A stretch of 64,000 bases of DNA. Origin: Epiperipatus broadwayi. Its lineage: Eukaryota > Onychophora > Udeonychophora > Euonychophora > Peripatidae. Of the stretch, positions 1 to 13,200 are shown in pieces. The position numbers were made by a program, and so were the translations under genes. Position 1 is the first letter of the stretch. Every line of letters starts with the position of its first letter. The stretch lies in NCBI GenBank assembly GCA_028023455.1, contig JAQFVV010012490.1, positions 3,038,001-3,102,000 on the forward strand. The letters are read 5' to 3'. Below the pieces are notes generated by a model. It had not been told where the DNA came from, ran no database searches, and saw nothing but the letters and a program-made list of their open reading frames with translations.

Positions 1-3000
1 CATTTGGTATTTAAACAATTAATAAATTGCATTGAGAACCAGGAAGTAAACTTAATTTATTATTACATGAATGTGTGTGCACATCTATTAATATAACCTC
101 ACTTTTCATTTATTTTATTATTAATTCAATGATTTTAAAACAATAAATAAATAGCAATTTTTTAATTTGACTATTAAGAATATTAACTTTTATTAATTAT
201 AATTACTGATTTAAAATACCTTATATAATTTTAACTATTTACTTTTATTTTAAAATAAATAGCACAATTTTATTTCAAATTTATAACTTAAATAGATTAT
301 ATTGATTTAAATGAAATTAACTTGTTTAATACTAAAGAAACAGTATATTTTAACTTCTACAAATTAAATAATAGGCTTTTATTAATCATTATATAAAATT
401 TAATTTTTTTTTATTAAAATTGACCATTACTTGCAATCATATAATCTATGTAGCAAAATAGAAAGGCTACAATATATATATATATTTGAAGTACTGTTGC
501 TATTACTCAATGATTTTAATTAATTTATATTTGTCATAGTAAAGTTGGTTGCATATAGGAAGTGTACATGAGAATGGACAACTGCAGTATAGCTACTATA
601 ATATGAATAGTCTTACAATTTTTACTGCAATTTTAAGGGAAATTTCACAAGGCCTAAAATGGCAATGTTTCATAGCATTTATTGCTAATAGCACACGTAT
701 TCAAAGGTATTTAAGCATTACTAGCCTGAGATTGGAATCTGTTATAGATGAAAAGTTTTTGATCAGATATTTGTTATCTATCTAAGGTTTTAAAAAATTA
801 TAGAATTGTGATTCACAAGACAACAGGAAATAAATATATTATTTTTTCCGGACTGTCATCAAAATATTATGAAAAACTATTTTTAAAGGAAAAAATGGTG
901 GAAAAAGAGCAAGGGGAGAAAAAAAAATGGAGTAAATTGATAACCTAAAGAAGGGTTACAATTAAGAACATGTTTTAAGAAAGCTACAACATTAATATTT
1001 GCTGATTATCACATCCTAGCCAGACAAGGCATCTAAAAAAGAATAATTAAAATTTTTATATTTATATTTACAGTAATTTGAGTTAAAGTGTATAGTTTTA
1101 TAACTATATTATGCATTCATAAAAAAATCAACATGTATATGCAAGTATAATGGAAAAATTTGTTCTCTCAAAGACAAATATTAAATTTATTTATGGAAAA
1201 AATTAATAAGTTCATTTGATTACTGAAAGAAAAGTCATAGGTTAACTACAAAAATAATAAAATTTACTAAAATAGATTACATTTATCCAATATAAATATC
1301 AAATTTGCATTTTAGTGATGTAAAGAACTCATTCAAATGTACCTTGTAGCTCTAATATTGCCATGCTAAAATATGTTACCATGGTGACAAACACTAGTAT
1401 TATAGCTTCATAATGTAGTCATTTCACCATTTGATTGTAAATTATTGTTACAGATACCAAAATTCACAGATAGCAGCAATTCTATATAATAATAAAAATA
1501 TGAATAATAATTATCAAACGATAGACAAACTATTGTTAGTAATTCAATAATAAAATTTAAGATTTTTTTTTTCAAAAAGGTAATTTTTTGTGTGTGTGAA
1601 AAAAATAAAATATCAAATAGGAGTAACTTATCTAAAAAGTATCACTTTTTAGTTTTTTTTTTTTTTCAAAAGACAAGGACTAAAAAATTCTTTTTTTTTT
1701 TTGGTGATAAAATTGAAAAAACAAGCAATTGTTTTAATTAGGAAAGATGAAATATTTTGATTTTTTTTGGAAATTATAAATTCCAACTATAATTCTATTA
1801 AATTTTTATTGAATAGGCTAAAATATTTAATTCAATATATATTTTTCTTACATAAGTATTTTAGTTTTTTTGTATTTCTGTGTAAGCTATTATTGTACAT
1901 TCTGTTCTTAATTCTTTGTTCAACATTTAGAGTGCTTTTAAGTCATAGGTTGGGGAAGGGTGATTTACTCCCTTTGTCTACATAAACTATTATTGTAAAT
2001 ATGCTATAATCTTACCTATGCTTTTAATCTAAATAAAATTATATTAAAATTTTTAAAAATTAAGTTTTACTGAAAAAGATTACAGTAGTTATTTGCTTGT
2101 GACATTTTTACAATATGCACTATAAAGTAAAAAATAAAATTTTAAAAGTTAAAATTTCTTTTTTATTAATTTCTATTTTCATTATATATGTTCTTTAATT
2201 CACAGATAACTGATAATGCAGATATAAAAATAGCAAATTTGGAAATGGGGGAGTTACTGTACTTTATTATTCAATTTTTTCAATTATTTTTGATCAGAAA
2301 ATAGAATGAAGTATATAAAGGAATATATAATAATGCAATATATTCAGAATATTTAAGAAATTAATGATTCTGTGATAATCAGTACAAATTAAATATGACT
2401 AGATTTGTTTACATAGTATGAGTTGAGTAAAATTAAAAAGTAAGTAACTAGACTTTATAAATATAAAATTAATATTGCCTAATTAAAAAAATAAATAAAT
2501 GTAGAGACTATAATTTTGTATTGTGCACAACATAAAGGAAGCGAAAAAATTTCAAATATCAAATGAATTTTATTATTATTGTTTTTACATAACAGTTCAT
2601 AAATAAGATTTCCATGTATGAACTTTATTTTAAAGACATCTATTATAAGCTTGTTGAATGACTCAATTCTAAATATTGATATACTAGAATAGATTTATTT
2701 ATAGAAAGTTTACAGTAATAAACTACAAGATAATTAAGTATTATTACTTGATCCTTATCGCTTAGTTATTTTAATTTCTGTGCAGACAGAGAAAAAAACA
2801 TAAGATTAATTGGTAGTCTTTTTTTTTTTTTAAAAAAAAAACAACAACATACATCTATTGCTCACGTTTATTAAGAAGATAAATATATAATAATTTTTTT
2901 TTTTTGAAAAAACAAATCATGAATATTGATGTTCATAGTTCTAGAGATTTGAAAAGTTTCATCATTAACACGGATCATAGTTGATTTCACAATTCTTCAT

Positions 3001-4134
3001 TTTGCACATGATACATGAATAAAACACTTTCAATGAAAAATGTAAATTTATGGTTGAGATGAAATCTTTAATATTCTTTTTCCTGATCTCATTGTGAATA
3101 TGCAAAAAATATAATTAATTTAAAAGTAACTTCATATAATACATACCTACATTATTCAATGACTTGGCATTATCTGATAAATAATTTGTTGAGTTAAATA
3201 AAACAAGGCAAACAACATCCGTAATTAAAATCACATTTCTATATTTTTTGAAAATAATATCTAAAACATTTTTGGCATCATTATCCACAAACTGGCTAAT
3301 TGTAACAATTTTTCAAATGTTTATAATATTATTATTACTTAATTGAAGCATTTAATGTGCTTCATTCAAGTTTTCTAGAAAGAAAATCTTGTATGAAATA
3401 ATATTTTTAAACAATTTATTTCATAACACATAATAACTTCAGTAAGAGCTGCTAAATATGACACATTTCTCACATTACTCCAAATTATAGCTTAGATTTT
3501 ACTTCTGCAATCATTTTTGTTTATGGTATATATTAGTTATTTAAATAAAAAATTAAAGGTCACATGCAAGGACTAAACATTTTATGATGAATTAACTTTT
3601 CACAAAGATCTCGTTTCTTTCCTGAGATTGGAGATTATGAAAATAGTTAAAAGAAAAAATACTTTGGATTCATAATTCAGATCTGTAAAATCTTTTTAGT
3701 TCCAGGTAGCTATAGCGAAAAACCTTCCACTTCAATTTATATAGTATCATATCTTTTTCCCTAGCATTTTTAGTCTTCTTTTAGAAAATTAAAATGATCT
3801 AATGTAGAAGAAAACTTCAGTTACCCCCCTTTCCCGGGAAACCTGTGATTAATAACTATTTAAAAAGCTTTCTGAGATATTATACTCTATTATTATTTGT
3901 CTTTAGAAATATCAAATAATTTTATTGAACTTGTTAAGGAATTTATTTCCGATATAAAAATATCCATAAATTATGAATATGAAAGAAATTCGTGTCAGAA
4001 TTGTCATGGATCTTGGAATTATTTGGCTGAAGGAATTGTGAACTTTTTTGACTTCTTTAACTGTTAAATTATTACATCTTTAATTGTAATACGATTTTAT
4101 ATATACATATGTTTTTTTTTTTTATCCAATTAAG
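1..4134 (+). other. Upstream intron of MOCS3 (5' part outside window)
   Basis: This is very AT-rich DNA with many T and A tracts and no exon that I can recognise. The first visible MOCS3 exon starts in mid-codon after an acceptor at 4133-4134, so this stretch must be the end of an intron. The missing N-terminal region, about 105-110 residues with the GxGxxG nucleotide loop, should be encoded to the left of the window or in an exon I could not see. Short open frames at 549-785 and 1767-1985 look like chance. Confidence 0.75.
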
Positions 4135-4255
4135 GTCGTTTAGGCATTATTGATTATGATGAAGTTGAGATAAATAATCTTCATCGACAAGTTCTTCATT
4201 CAGAAAAAAATGTAGGCATTTCTAAAGCTGCTTCAGCTGCAGATGCTGCAAAAGA
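4135..4255 (+). CDS. MOCS3: MOCS3 exon a: adenylate-binding core
   Basis: The exon follows a T-rich tract and AG at 4133-4134 and ends before GTAAG at 4256. It opens at codon position 2 of a Gly and encodes [19 protein letters not shown] and then [21 protein letters not shown]. The motif matches the conserved MoeB/ThiF/MOCS3 strand with the ATP-binding Asp, the Asn-x-x-x-Arg finger and the ISKA lysine. Confidence 0.95.
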
Positions 4256-7200
4256 GTAAGTTTTTTTTTAATAATCTTAGAATTATAGTTTTTGAAATAT
4301 AATAACTGTATAATTGAAAATGCTAACTTTTTTTTTTAATATTGAAATACTGCAAATAATCAAATATATGCAATTAATTATCTAAGTTTTGCTTTAATTT
4401 CAGATTTATTTCTAAATAAGTTAGAGTTTAAAACATGCTAAAAATAAATAATCATATAATTAGTTGCTTACAGTCATGTAACATTCAAGCACACCTGTAG
4501 GATGAAGGCAACAGTTTTAATCACTTGACCAAACTGAGATATATTTTTTTACTTTATTTAATTTTAGTCACTTAATAAAACTTAAATATATTTTTTACTT
4601 TATTTGAGAATTGTTCCAAGAGCTTTTGTATTCAATTCCACTCCTCTACCATTGTACTAAATTACAGACTGGGCACTAAAGCTATTAATGAAAGCACATT
4701 TATTGGACCATAGGTTATTCTTTACACGTAGGAATTAATTGCATGTAATTAGTAGATCCCAACCATAAGTTTTTACTACTATCTTGTATTATATAATATT
4801 AGTTTGTAAGAATTAGATACTGAAATCAATAGTAGTTTTTTTCCACCACCCCCCCCCATGTTTTCTCTTGCATTCTTTTTTTGTTTTGCTATACAAACAT
4901 AGTTGGATAATTATATCTACGCATTATGAGCTTCTTAAACCATCAGTTATCTCTCTCCGATAATTATGTCAATGGAATTCTGTATATGCACTGCAATTCT
5001 GATTTCAATCTTTTTTTTTTTTTTATGTAAATATGTCAACTATGAAAATTCTCAGCATTGAAAAAATAAGTGACAGCAATAGGTTTAGAAAATTAGGAGG
5101 TTTTAATTGTAATCTTACTTGAAGCAATATTTATCATTAACTAATCATTTGAATCTGAATTGAACAAGAATTTCATTTTAAAAATATTTGATAAGCTTAA
5201 CAAACCTATATAGAGATTCTCTTGCCTCCAACAATTATTTAAGGACTTAGAAAAGAAAACCCCCAAAATGAATCTATTCAAAAAATCTGTCTAAACTGTC
5301 AGAAATATTAACAATGACAGTAATGGAATTGGAGAAAAATAAAAGATAATAATGGAATTAAGGCCTATCAATTTTTTATAAATTTAAGTGCATGGAAAGT
5401 TGCTAATATATTCTTTTAGTAACATTCATCTTGTAAAAGAATGATCTGGCATTAGAGATTTTACAGGATAGTAAATCATAAACAGACGATATGTTTTTCA
5501 GGTAGCTAGCCCTTAAACAACTCAGCCAAGTATTAATTATTGGTTTTTTAAATATTTAAATACAAGTATATTGTCCATGAGTATTGGTTGAAATAAGATG
5601 GAGTGGATAGCTGTAGGGGGCTTGAAAGTCTGAGTTCAAATCCCTTCTAAATTAATTATTGTTTTGTAAATAGATGTTTAATTACTATTAATTAGAAATT
5701 AAACATCTCAGATTAACCTGGATTGGGCAAGGGAGTATGAGTGTTGGTGTGCTGATTGTAAGAATAAAAAATACAATTGTATTATTATGCTCTTTCAATA
5801 CAGATGAGAGTTATCTCATATCCTTATGTATGCAGTTTTCATTTTGAATTTACACTTTAAATTTTAATTACATAATCTAATATTTCATCTTTAAAAAGAT
5901 AAGGTAACATGTCTACTCCATATATTCTATATTTTAAAAATTATTAAAATGAACAAAATGTTATTTATAATTATAATATTGAATGAATAAATATAATATA
6001 GTGAATTTTGGGAGAAAAAGTTATAAAATTTTTCATCTGATAAAATAAGATTTATTTAAGCTAAATTTTATTTTTGTGATATTTGTGTTGTCATTATTAA
6101 TTTTTCACATATATATTTTATAGAATTAATTCATCTGTGGAATGTATTCCTTATCATTTTCAACTAACCAGTCATAATGCATTGAACATCATTAGCAAAT
6201 ATCCTTTAAAAACAAAAATATTTTTTTTATTTTAAATAAATTGTTTTCATTGAATGTAATGGGTGATTATAATAAAACTTTACTTTCTTGGAACTTTACA
6301 AAATGAATTAGGGGAAAATATATTCCAAACATGATAACCCATATATATGCATCTTATTAAATGTGGAGCTCATTAATATTTATAATTTAGTTCTAAAATT
6401 TGAGTTGCTAGAGTAAATTATGTTAAGAAAATGGCAAACAATGAGAAATTACTAAAAGAGAACATGGGGAAGAAATATAATATGTGAAATAGTTCAAAAA
6501 TTATCACTAAGTAACAAGCTATAAAAGCAAAACTCTATACGTATTGCCACTCAGTGCAAACCAGAGCTGGAGGGTTGCATTAGATTCTAAGATCTAGGTG
6601 CAGTGCTCTCAGATCCAAGGTTCCTCATTGACGAAGGCCACAAGTCAGAAACTAGTCTGGGGATATTGGATGAGTAGGCACTAGATGGGTGTTTTATGCA
6701 TAAGCCTTCTGGCATCCATTGATTACTCTGGCTTGCACTGAGTGGCAATACATATAGAGAGTTTTGCTTGTTTTAATAACAGTTAAGAGCAAGCATAAGA
6801 AATAGGATGTGTGATGTTTATTGGCTTAAAACTATAAAAGAAAAAAAAACTAATTTTAGTAAATTATGAGTGAAAGATGAATGGGTATTGTGTGTGGTGA
6901 CTGTAGAGATTGTAGATAGATACCCTTATTTAATGATGGAGATAAATGAAGAAGAAAAAAATGGAGAAAAAAAGAAAAAGAAAATAAGCATAATTAAGAA
7001 TATGCATCATTTGCTTATAGCAGATATATTGAGTTCTATAAAAAGGAATTGGACTTAAAAGTGATGGGTTTTAGGAAAGAAAACAATGTATCTTATGGAA
7101 AAATCTCATATTGAAATGGAAAATATGAATTGTGAACAAATATATGGCTAGGTATATATAGATTGTCAAATTTTTAAGAGAAAGATTGAAAGGAAGTTAA

Positions 7201-10200
7201 AAGTCTTTATTAGGTTGGAATAGAATTGTGAAAAATTTTTTATTATTAACTTGAAAAGGGAAAGAGGCATTGTGGAATAAAAAGGTGGTAAATTTTTCTA
7301 GATTATTTCTATAAATATTTTTTTTCTATGTACATTTATAACATAGATTGAGGTGGTAAAAAATTTTCGGGGAATAAATAATTATGAATAGAAAATTAAA
7401 TAATATAAAATTTGTTTACAACAATTTTGCAAGAAGTATTTTGTGGATTAAAATAGGAAGCTAAGGATAAGTAAATGGAGCTTCTTTAACTCACCTAAGT
7501 TTTGCAGATGATATAATTGTTTTTGCAAATAATGCTTCGAACTTTAGGAAATGCTACAAGAATTATCTGATGAAAATAAGAAAGGAGGACTAAAGGTTTA
7601 AAAAGATTAAAGTAGTGTTGAATGGATTTTCTCTAAAGAAGAAGAAAAAGCTTAATAATAAAGATTGACAATGATGAATTAGATGTTAACAACTATAAAT
7701 ACTTTGGTCAGATTATTAATTGAACAGTGGATAAAATTAACCATAGAATTAAACTGGGATGGAGTACTTTTGGTAGAAATATCAATATTAAAAGGAAATA
7801 TGCCTATGTCTTTGAAAAAGAAGTTTTTTTAATAAATGTATTTTACCAGTTACTTATGGATCTGAGACTTGGACATTAGACTTTCAAACCACTTTAAGAA
7901 ATATGGAGAGAGATATGTTAAGAGTAACAAGAAGGGCTCAAAAACAAAATACATGAGAGAAAATAAACAGGTATTATTTAACCTCATTGAAAGAATTAAG
8001 AGACTGAAATGGAACTGAGTTGGATATATTGCTAGAAGAGATGATAGCTAGATGAACAGTTGAAATCTTAAACTGGATTCCAAGAGAAGAGAAGGCATTT
8101 GAGAAACTGGATTAAACTCGGAGAAACCTTCATCCTGCAGTGGATTGATAATGAATGAAAGTAATGATGATAAAAGTAGAAAAAATGTAAAAAAAAAAAT
8201 ATATAGGATAAGAATAATCTTGTGTTATATAAACCAAACAACATTCAATAAGCTGATGATTTATTAAATATGATAATAGATGTGATAGTTTTTTACTCTA
8301 GACTAAAACAGAATTTTTGAAAACTAGAGCAAAGATGACTTAATAAGTGATTGAAAATATAAATGTTGTAATGGCAAAGTAGAAAATTTATAAAATATTA
8401 TTTTGGAACTTGTGATTTTGAAAAAAGAAAGACAGTTGATTGGAAGAAATTTGAGCAAAATATAAATGGATGTTTTGAAAGAGAATGAATTTGTGAATAT
8501 GTGTTATAAGGTATTAAAAAGTGGGAAGAGATATATATTATAAAAATATTATGATTAGCTAATATTCTCAATTAATTAGCTGAAAAAGAAAGTGATTCTG
8601 GAAGGAGCAGTTAGTTTTTCTTGCATCACATTTATTACACAAATTTTTTTACCCACTCATAAAACTAGTTTTTAATTCAATCATTATTTGATTCCTTAGA
8701 TTTCCCACATTAATAATTTTTTAGACAAACAAAATATAATAATAATTAATAGTACACTTTATTCTTTCATTATAAACTTTTTACATTTTTAAAGCACCAT
8801 AGCACTACTGAAAACTTTAATGTAAATATTATGTTGTAATCATTATTTTTTAAAATGGGGTGTGTAAACAACAACAATAAAAAAATTAGTCTTCCCGTTC
8901 TTATTTTCAATTATGTTTTTTAAGATAAGTCAACTATAGTAAAATGTTAGTGATTAAAATGTTCACTTGCTTTTTCTAGGAAAAATGAAAATTGTGAATT
9001 AAATAAGCAATTGGACTAATTAAGAAAGAATTAAATGATCTGTATTTTCTTGTAGGTTTATAATGATAATATTTTAGTTGTATTTATATATTGGACTATT
9101 TCCATTATCTAATATTACGTATTGATTTAGAAAAATTTAACTTTATTTAAATATTCCAATTACATTCAACTATTAGTAATAGCACACAAGTTAGTATATG
9201 CACAATGTTTCAAGAGGTATTATTCTCCTTTCTTCTTCAGATGTTACCAGTCTGACCAGTGACAGTACTAGCATGGGAATCGAATCCGGACTCTTAATTT
9301 CTTTAATATTGAATTTTAAGGTAACACTAACCAATTAAGCTATCATGCCAAAGGCAACAGTCAGTAGAAATTTCATATACTTACCTATGATGTTTCTCTT
9401 GGTTTCTCTACTTTTTCCTAAGAGCAAAGTTAATTAGTAGTTTCCATACGTTATGTATAGTCACACTAAGTTGACTTATGGAGTTATTCACCATTGTCGT
9501 GTGAGTAACTTCTTTGAATTTTCTTCTTTGTAACTTTTCCTCTCTATCCAGTATTTTTGTATTTTCTCAATTGAACATATGTTTGTTGGTACATACATGG
9601 TCTGCTACCTTAAACACCTGTGTTCTCTCCCTAATCATCAGCTTGTGTTCTTGCAATTACTTTTGAGTGGGCAACTGGCCTCACCAATATACATTATTCC
9701 ACATTCACATGGTATTTTCATGGATGCAGTTTTTGCTTTCCAGCATTTCAAGTTTAGGCTTTATAGATGTTAGAATTCTTCATAGGGTAGTATTGCTCTG
9801 GAAAGCTGTTCTGATGTTGTACCAATTACAGATTTTCCTCAATTTGTCTGCAATTTTTGGTGTGTATGGATACAGTACAGTACCAATAATTGTTTCTCTT
9901 TTGACGATTCGTTTTGTTGTCTATTTAAGGTTTTCTTAATAACTGCTGATGGATTACCATTTTTTACAAGAGATTGTTTTATATAGATCTTTTCTTTTTT
10001 CAAATTGCTGGTTTCTGAACAAACTTCTTTTGCTCCATTGCATAGTGCTAGTATAACTCCTTATTTTGTGTTTCTGGATTGATTGGATGTATCTGCTAAG
10101 TATTTTACTGTATGTGTGGGTTTTATGTAGACTGTAGTTTTGATTTTTCCATGAAGGAGCCTTGTTTTAAACATATAAGAATGTCAATTTTTGTTCTTGT

Positions 10201-13200
10201 TCTGATTCTATTGTGAATTTAATTGAAGGGGATATGTTGTTGATGTGTTTCCAGAAAGTTTGCAGTAGTATTTCATTATGTGGCAAACTTGAGATGAATA
10301 TGGAGTAGTCTTTTTGGTTGTGATTTCAAGTTCTTCCTTATAAATATTGCTAATCAGGAGTGATATTTATGAGTCCATAGCCATTCCTTGATTTTGTTGG
10401 AAGAATTCTGTGTTGTATTAAAAGAAGATTATTGTTATGCAGAATGTTAATAGGTCTATTATACTATCAATAGGAAGAGTTGTTCTAGTTTGTAAGCTAT
10501 TATTATCATTTAATCTTTTTCCTACTATAAACTATGCTTCTTCACATGGTACATTTGTGAATAAACTTTCCACATTAAAGTGTACTAATATGTCAATTTC
10601 AATTTTCATGTTTTTGATTAATTCTACTAAGTATTTAGAATCCCAAACAAAGAACTGGGTCTTGTATGCCAAAGGACTAAGAAATTTGAGAAGAAATCTT
10701 GGCAAATTTTGGAAAGATGAATTTTTAGAACTGGTCTTAATGGAACATGATTTTAAAAATGAGAAATTTTGCTGAAATATGATGTTTACTTTTTTTGAAT
10801 TACTGAAGTATCTGCAATGCTTTCTGAGTACTGGCTTGCAACTGTTTCTGTACTCTGTCAGATTTTTTTGTCACATTTCTGTATTGACCTGATGTGATGA
10901 GTATTTTGTTATCATAATCAATTGGATACTACAACTGTTTTGTTATCATAATCAATTGGATACTACAACTGTTGCATTGTTTTTGTCAGCTGTCTACTTT
11001 GGGAGATTTGTTATCCCTTCAGATTTACACAAGAAAGTTAAATGATTTTCTGTTTTGGCTAGCTTTAGACATAATTTTTTACAATATCTAAAGTTTGATA
11101 TAATATCGGATCCATATTGAATTCTTAGTGTTTTTCTGAAGGTTTATGATGATGGTATTTTAGTTGTAATTATATAATGGACTATTTCCATCCTATAATA
11201 TTAAATATTGAATGTCTAGAAAAATTTAATTTTATTTAAATATTCTAATTACATTCAACTATTATTTATAGCATACAAGTTAGTGTATGCATAATGTTCA
11301 AGATGTATTATTCTCCTTACTTCTTCAGGTATTGCTGGCCTGACCAGTGACAATACTAACATGGGAATTGAATATCGGTTAACTCTTCCTATTGATAGTA
11401 TAATGGAATTATTAATATCCTGAATAATAACTTTCTTCCAGTACAACACAGAATTCTTACAACAAAATCAAGGAATGATTATGGGCTCACTATTATCATC
11501 CCTGATTAGTAATATTTACATGAATAACTTGAAACAACAGCCATAAAAACTACTCCATATCCACCTAAAGTTTAGCTCTGCTATGTTGATAGATACATTT
11601 GTTGTATGACCATCTGGTGGAGCACTACTACAAACTTTCTGGAAACACATCAACAATGTATCCCCTTTAATTTAATTCACAATAGAATCAGCACAAGAAC
11701 TAAAATTGGCATTCTTAGATGTTCTTGTGATTAGACTCTCTTATGGCAAAATCAAAACTACAGTTTACAGAAAACCCACACTTTAGAAAAATAACTTAAT
11801 ATATACATCCAATCACACCAGAAACTCAAAACATGGAGTTATACTATCACTATAGATCCGAGCAAAACACGTTTGTTTAGAAACCAGCAGTTTGAAAGAA
11901 AATAAAAAATCTATATAGAACAAATTCTTGTGAAAAAATGTTTATCCATCAGCAGTTATTAAGAAAATCTTAAATAGACAACAAAATGAATCATCAATAG
12001 AAAAAACAATTATTGGTACTGTAGTGTATCAATACACACCAAAAATAGCAGACAAATTAAGGAAAATCTGCAATCATTATAACATCGATATGGCTTTCCA
12101 GAGCCATACCACACTACAAGTATTTCTAACATCTACAAAACCTAAACTTGAAATTCTGAAAAGTAAAAACTGCATATATGAAATACCATGCAAATGTGGA
12201 AAAATGTATATTGGTGGGACCAATCGTCCCAATGAAAAGTGATTGCAAGAACACAAGCTGATGATTAGAACAGAGAAAATAGATTGTCTAAGGTAACAGA
12301 CCATGTATATACAAAGATATTGCATAGAGAGGAAAAGATACAAAGAAGAAAATTCAAAGAAACCGAGTCACATGACAATGGTGAATTACCCCATAAGTTA
12401 ACCTGGTGTGTCTATACATAATGTATGGAAACCATCAATCATCTTTGCTCTCTGAAAAAGTTGAGAAATCAGGAGGAACCTCTAGATAAGTATATTAAAT
12501 TTCTAATGACTCTTGCCTTTGGGAGCATAGCTCTGTTAGAGTGTTACCTTAAAATTCAAGAATCTAAGAATCCAGTTCAATTTCCATACTAGTACTATCA
12601 CTGGTCAGGCCGGCAACACCTGAAAAAGAGGAATAACACCTCTTGAACCATGCATATACTAACCTGTGTGCTATTATATAAATGGAATATTTAAATAAAG
12701 TTAAATTTTTCTAAAGACATTCAATACTTAATATTAGATGATGGAAATAGTCCAATATATAAAGACAATTAAATGATCTCATTAGTTTTGCTTTTCTTTT
12801 TATATGTGTGATTATTCAAAATTTTTAAAAAAAGTTACTCAAATGAATCTGAAGGATCTCTTGTAATTTCATCTGGACAAAAAAGAGTTGCTGAAATATC
12901 AGCTGCTGGACTAATGGTATTGCTTTTGTGTTGCACTTTATTGATAAACTTTTTTTTTTTAGCATAATGAGGAATTTAAAAGATTGAAGCAAATATTTAA
13001 TAACAGCTAATTATGTTAGGTAAATAATAAATAAAACTTTGAGGAAATTTCCTCTAGCAAGCATTTAACTTGAACAAGAAAGAAAAGTAGTAAGAATTTT
13101 TATTTTCAGTAGAAGAGATGTCATTCATTAAATGAAGATGTAAAGAAGTTTTAGTGCATACTTGTTTTACATTCATTACTAACAAAATAATGAAAAAATT

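Larger units (their letters stand above)
9029..12779. mobile_element. Composite Penelope-like element, two head-to-head copies in one insertion
   Basis: The 13-bp sequence AATTAAATGATCT occurs at 9029-9041 and again at 12767-12779, enclosing the whole composite. Left copy, minus strand: a terminal repeat at 9055-9290, a decayed RT/GIY-YIG body, and a second direct terminal repeat at 11141-11375. Right copy, plus strand: starts abruptly near 11384 at a sequence also present inverted near 10478, carries RT and GIY-YIG remnants, and ends in an inverted copy of the terminal repeat at about 12570-12766. Terminal repeats and odd inverted or truncated arrangements are known for Penelope elements. 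Confidence 0.78.

Noticed and set aside
549-785. 78-codon open frame
   Set aside because: It lies in the upstream intron, has no splice context or family motif, and its composition matches the surrounding AT-rich DNA.
1767-1985. Hydrophobic 72-codon frame
   Set aside because: Phe/Leu/Ile-rich only because of T-rich DNA. No start context or conserved feature.
9579-9939. Two overlapping plus-strand frames with Cys and His
   Set aside because: They are antisense to the minus-strand Penelope GIY-YIG/RT remnant.
12077-12343. Minus-strand 88-codon frame
   Set aside because: Antisense shadow of the plus-strand GIY-YIG frame at 12024-12242.
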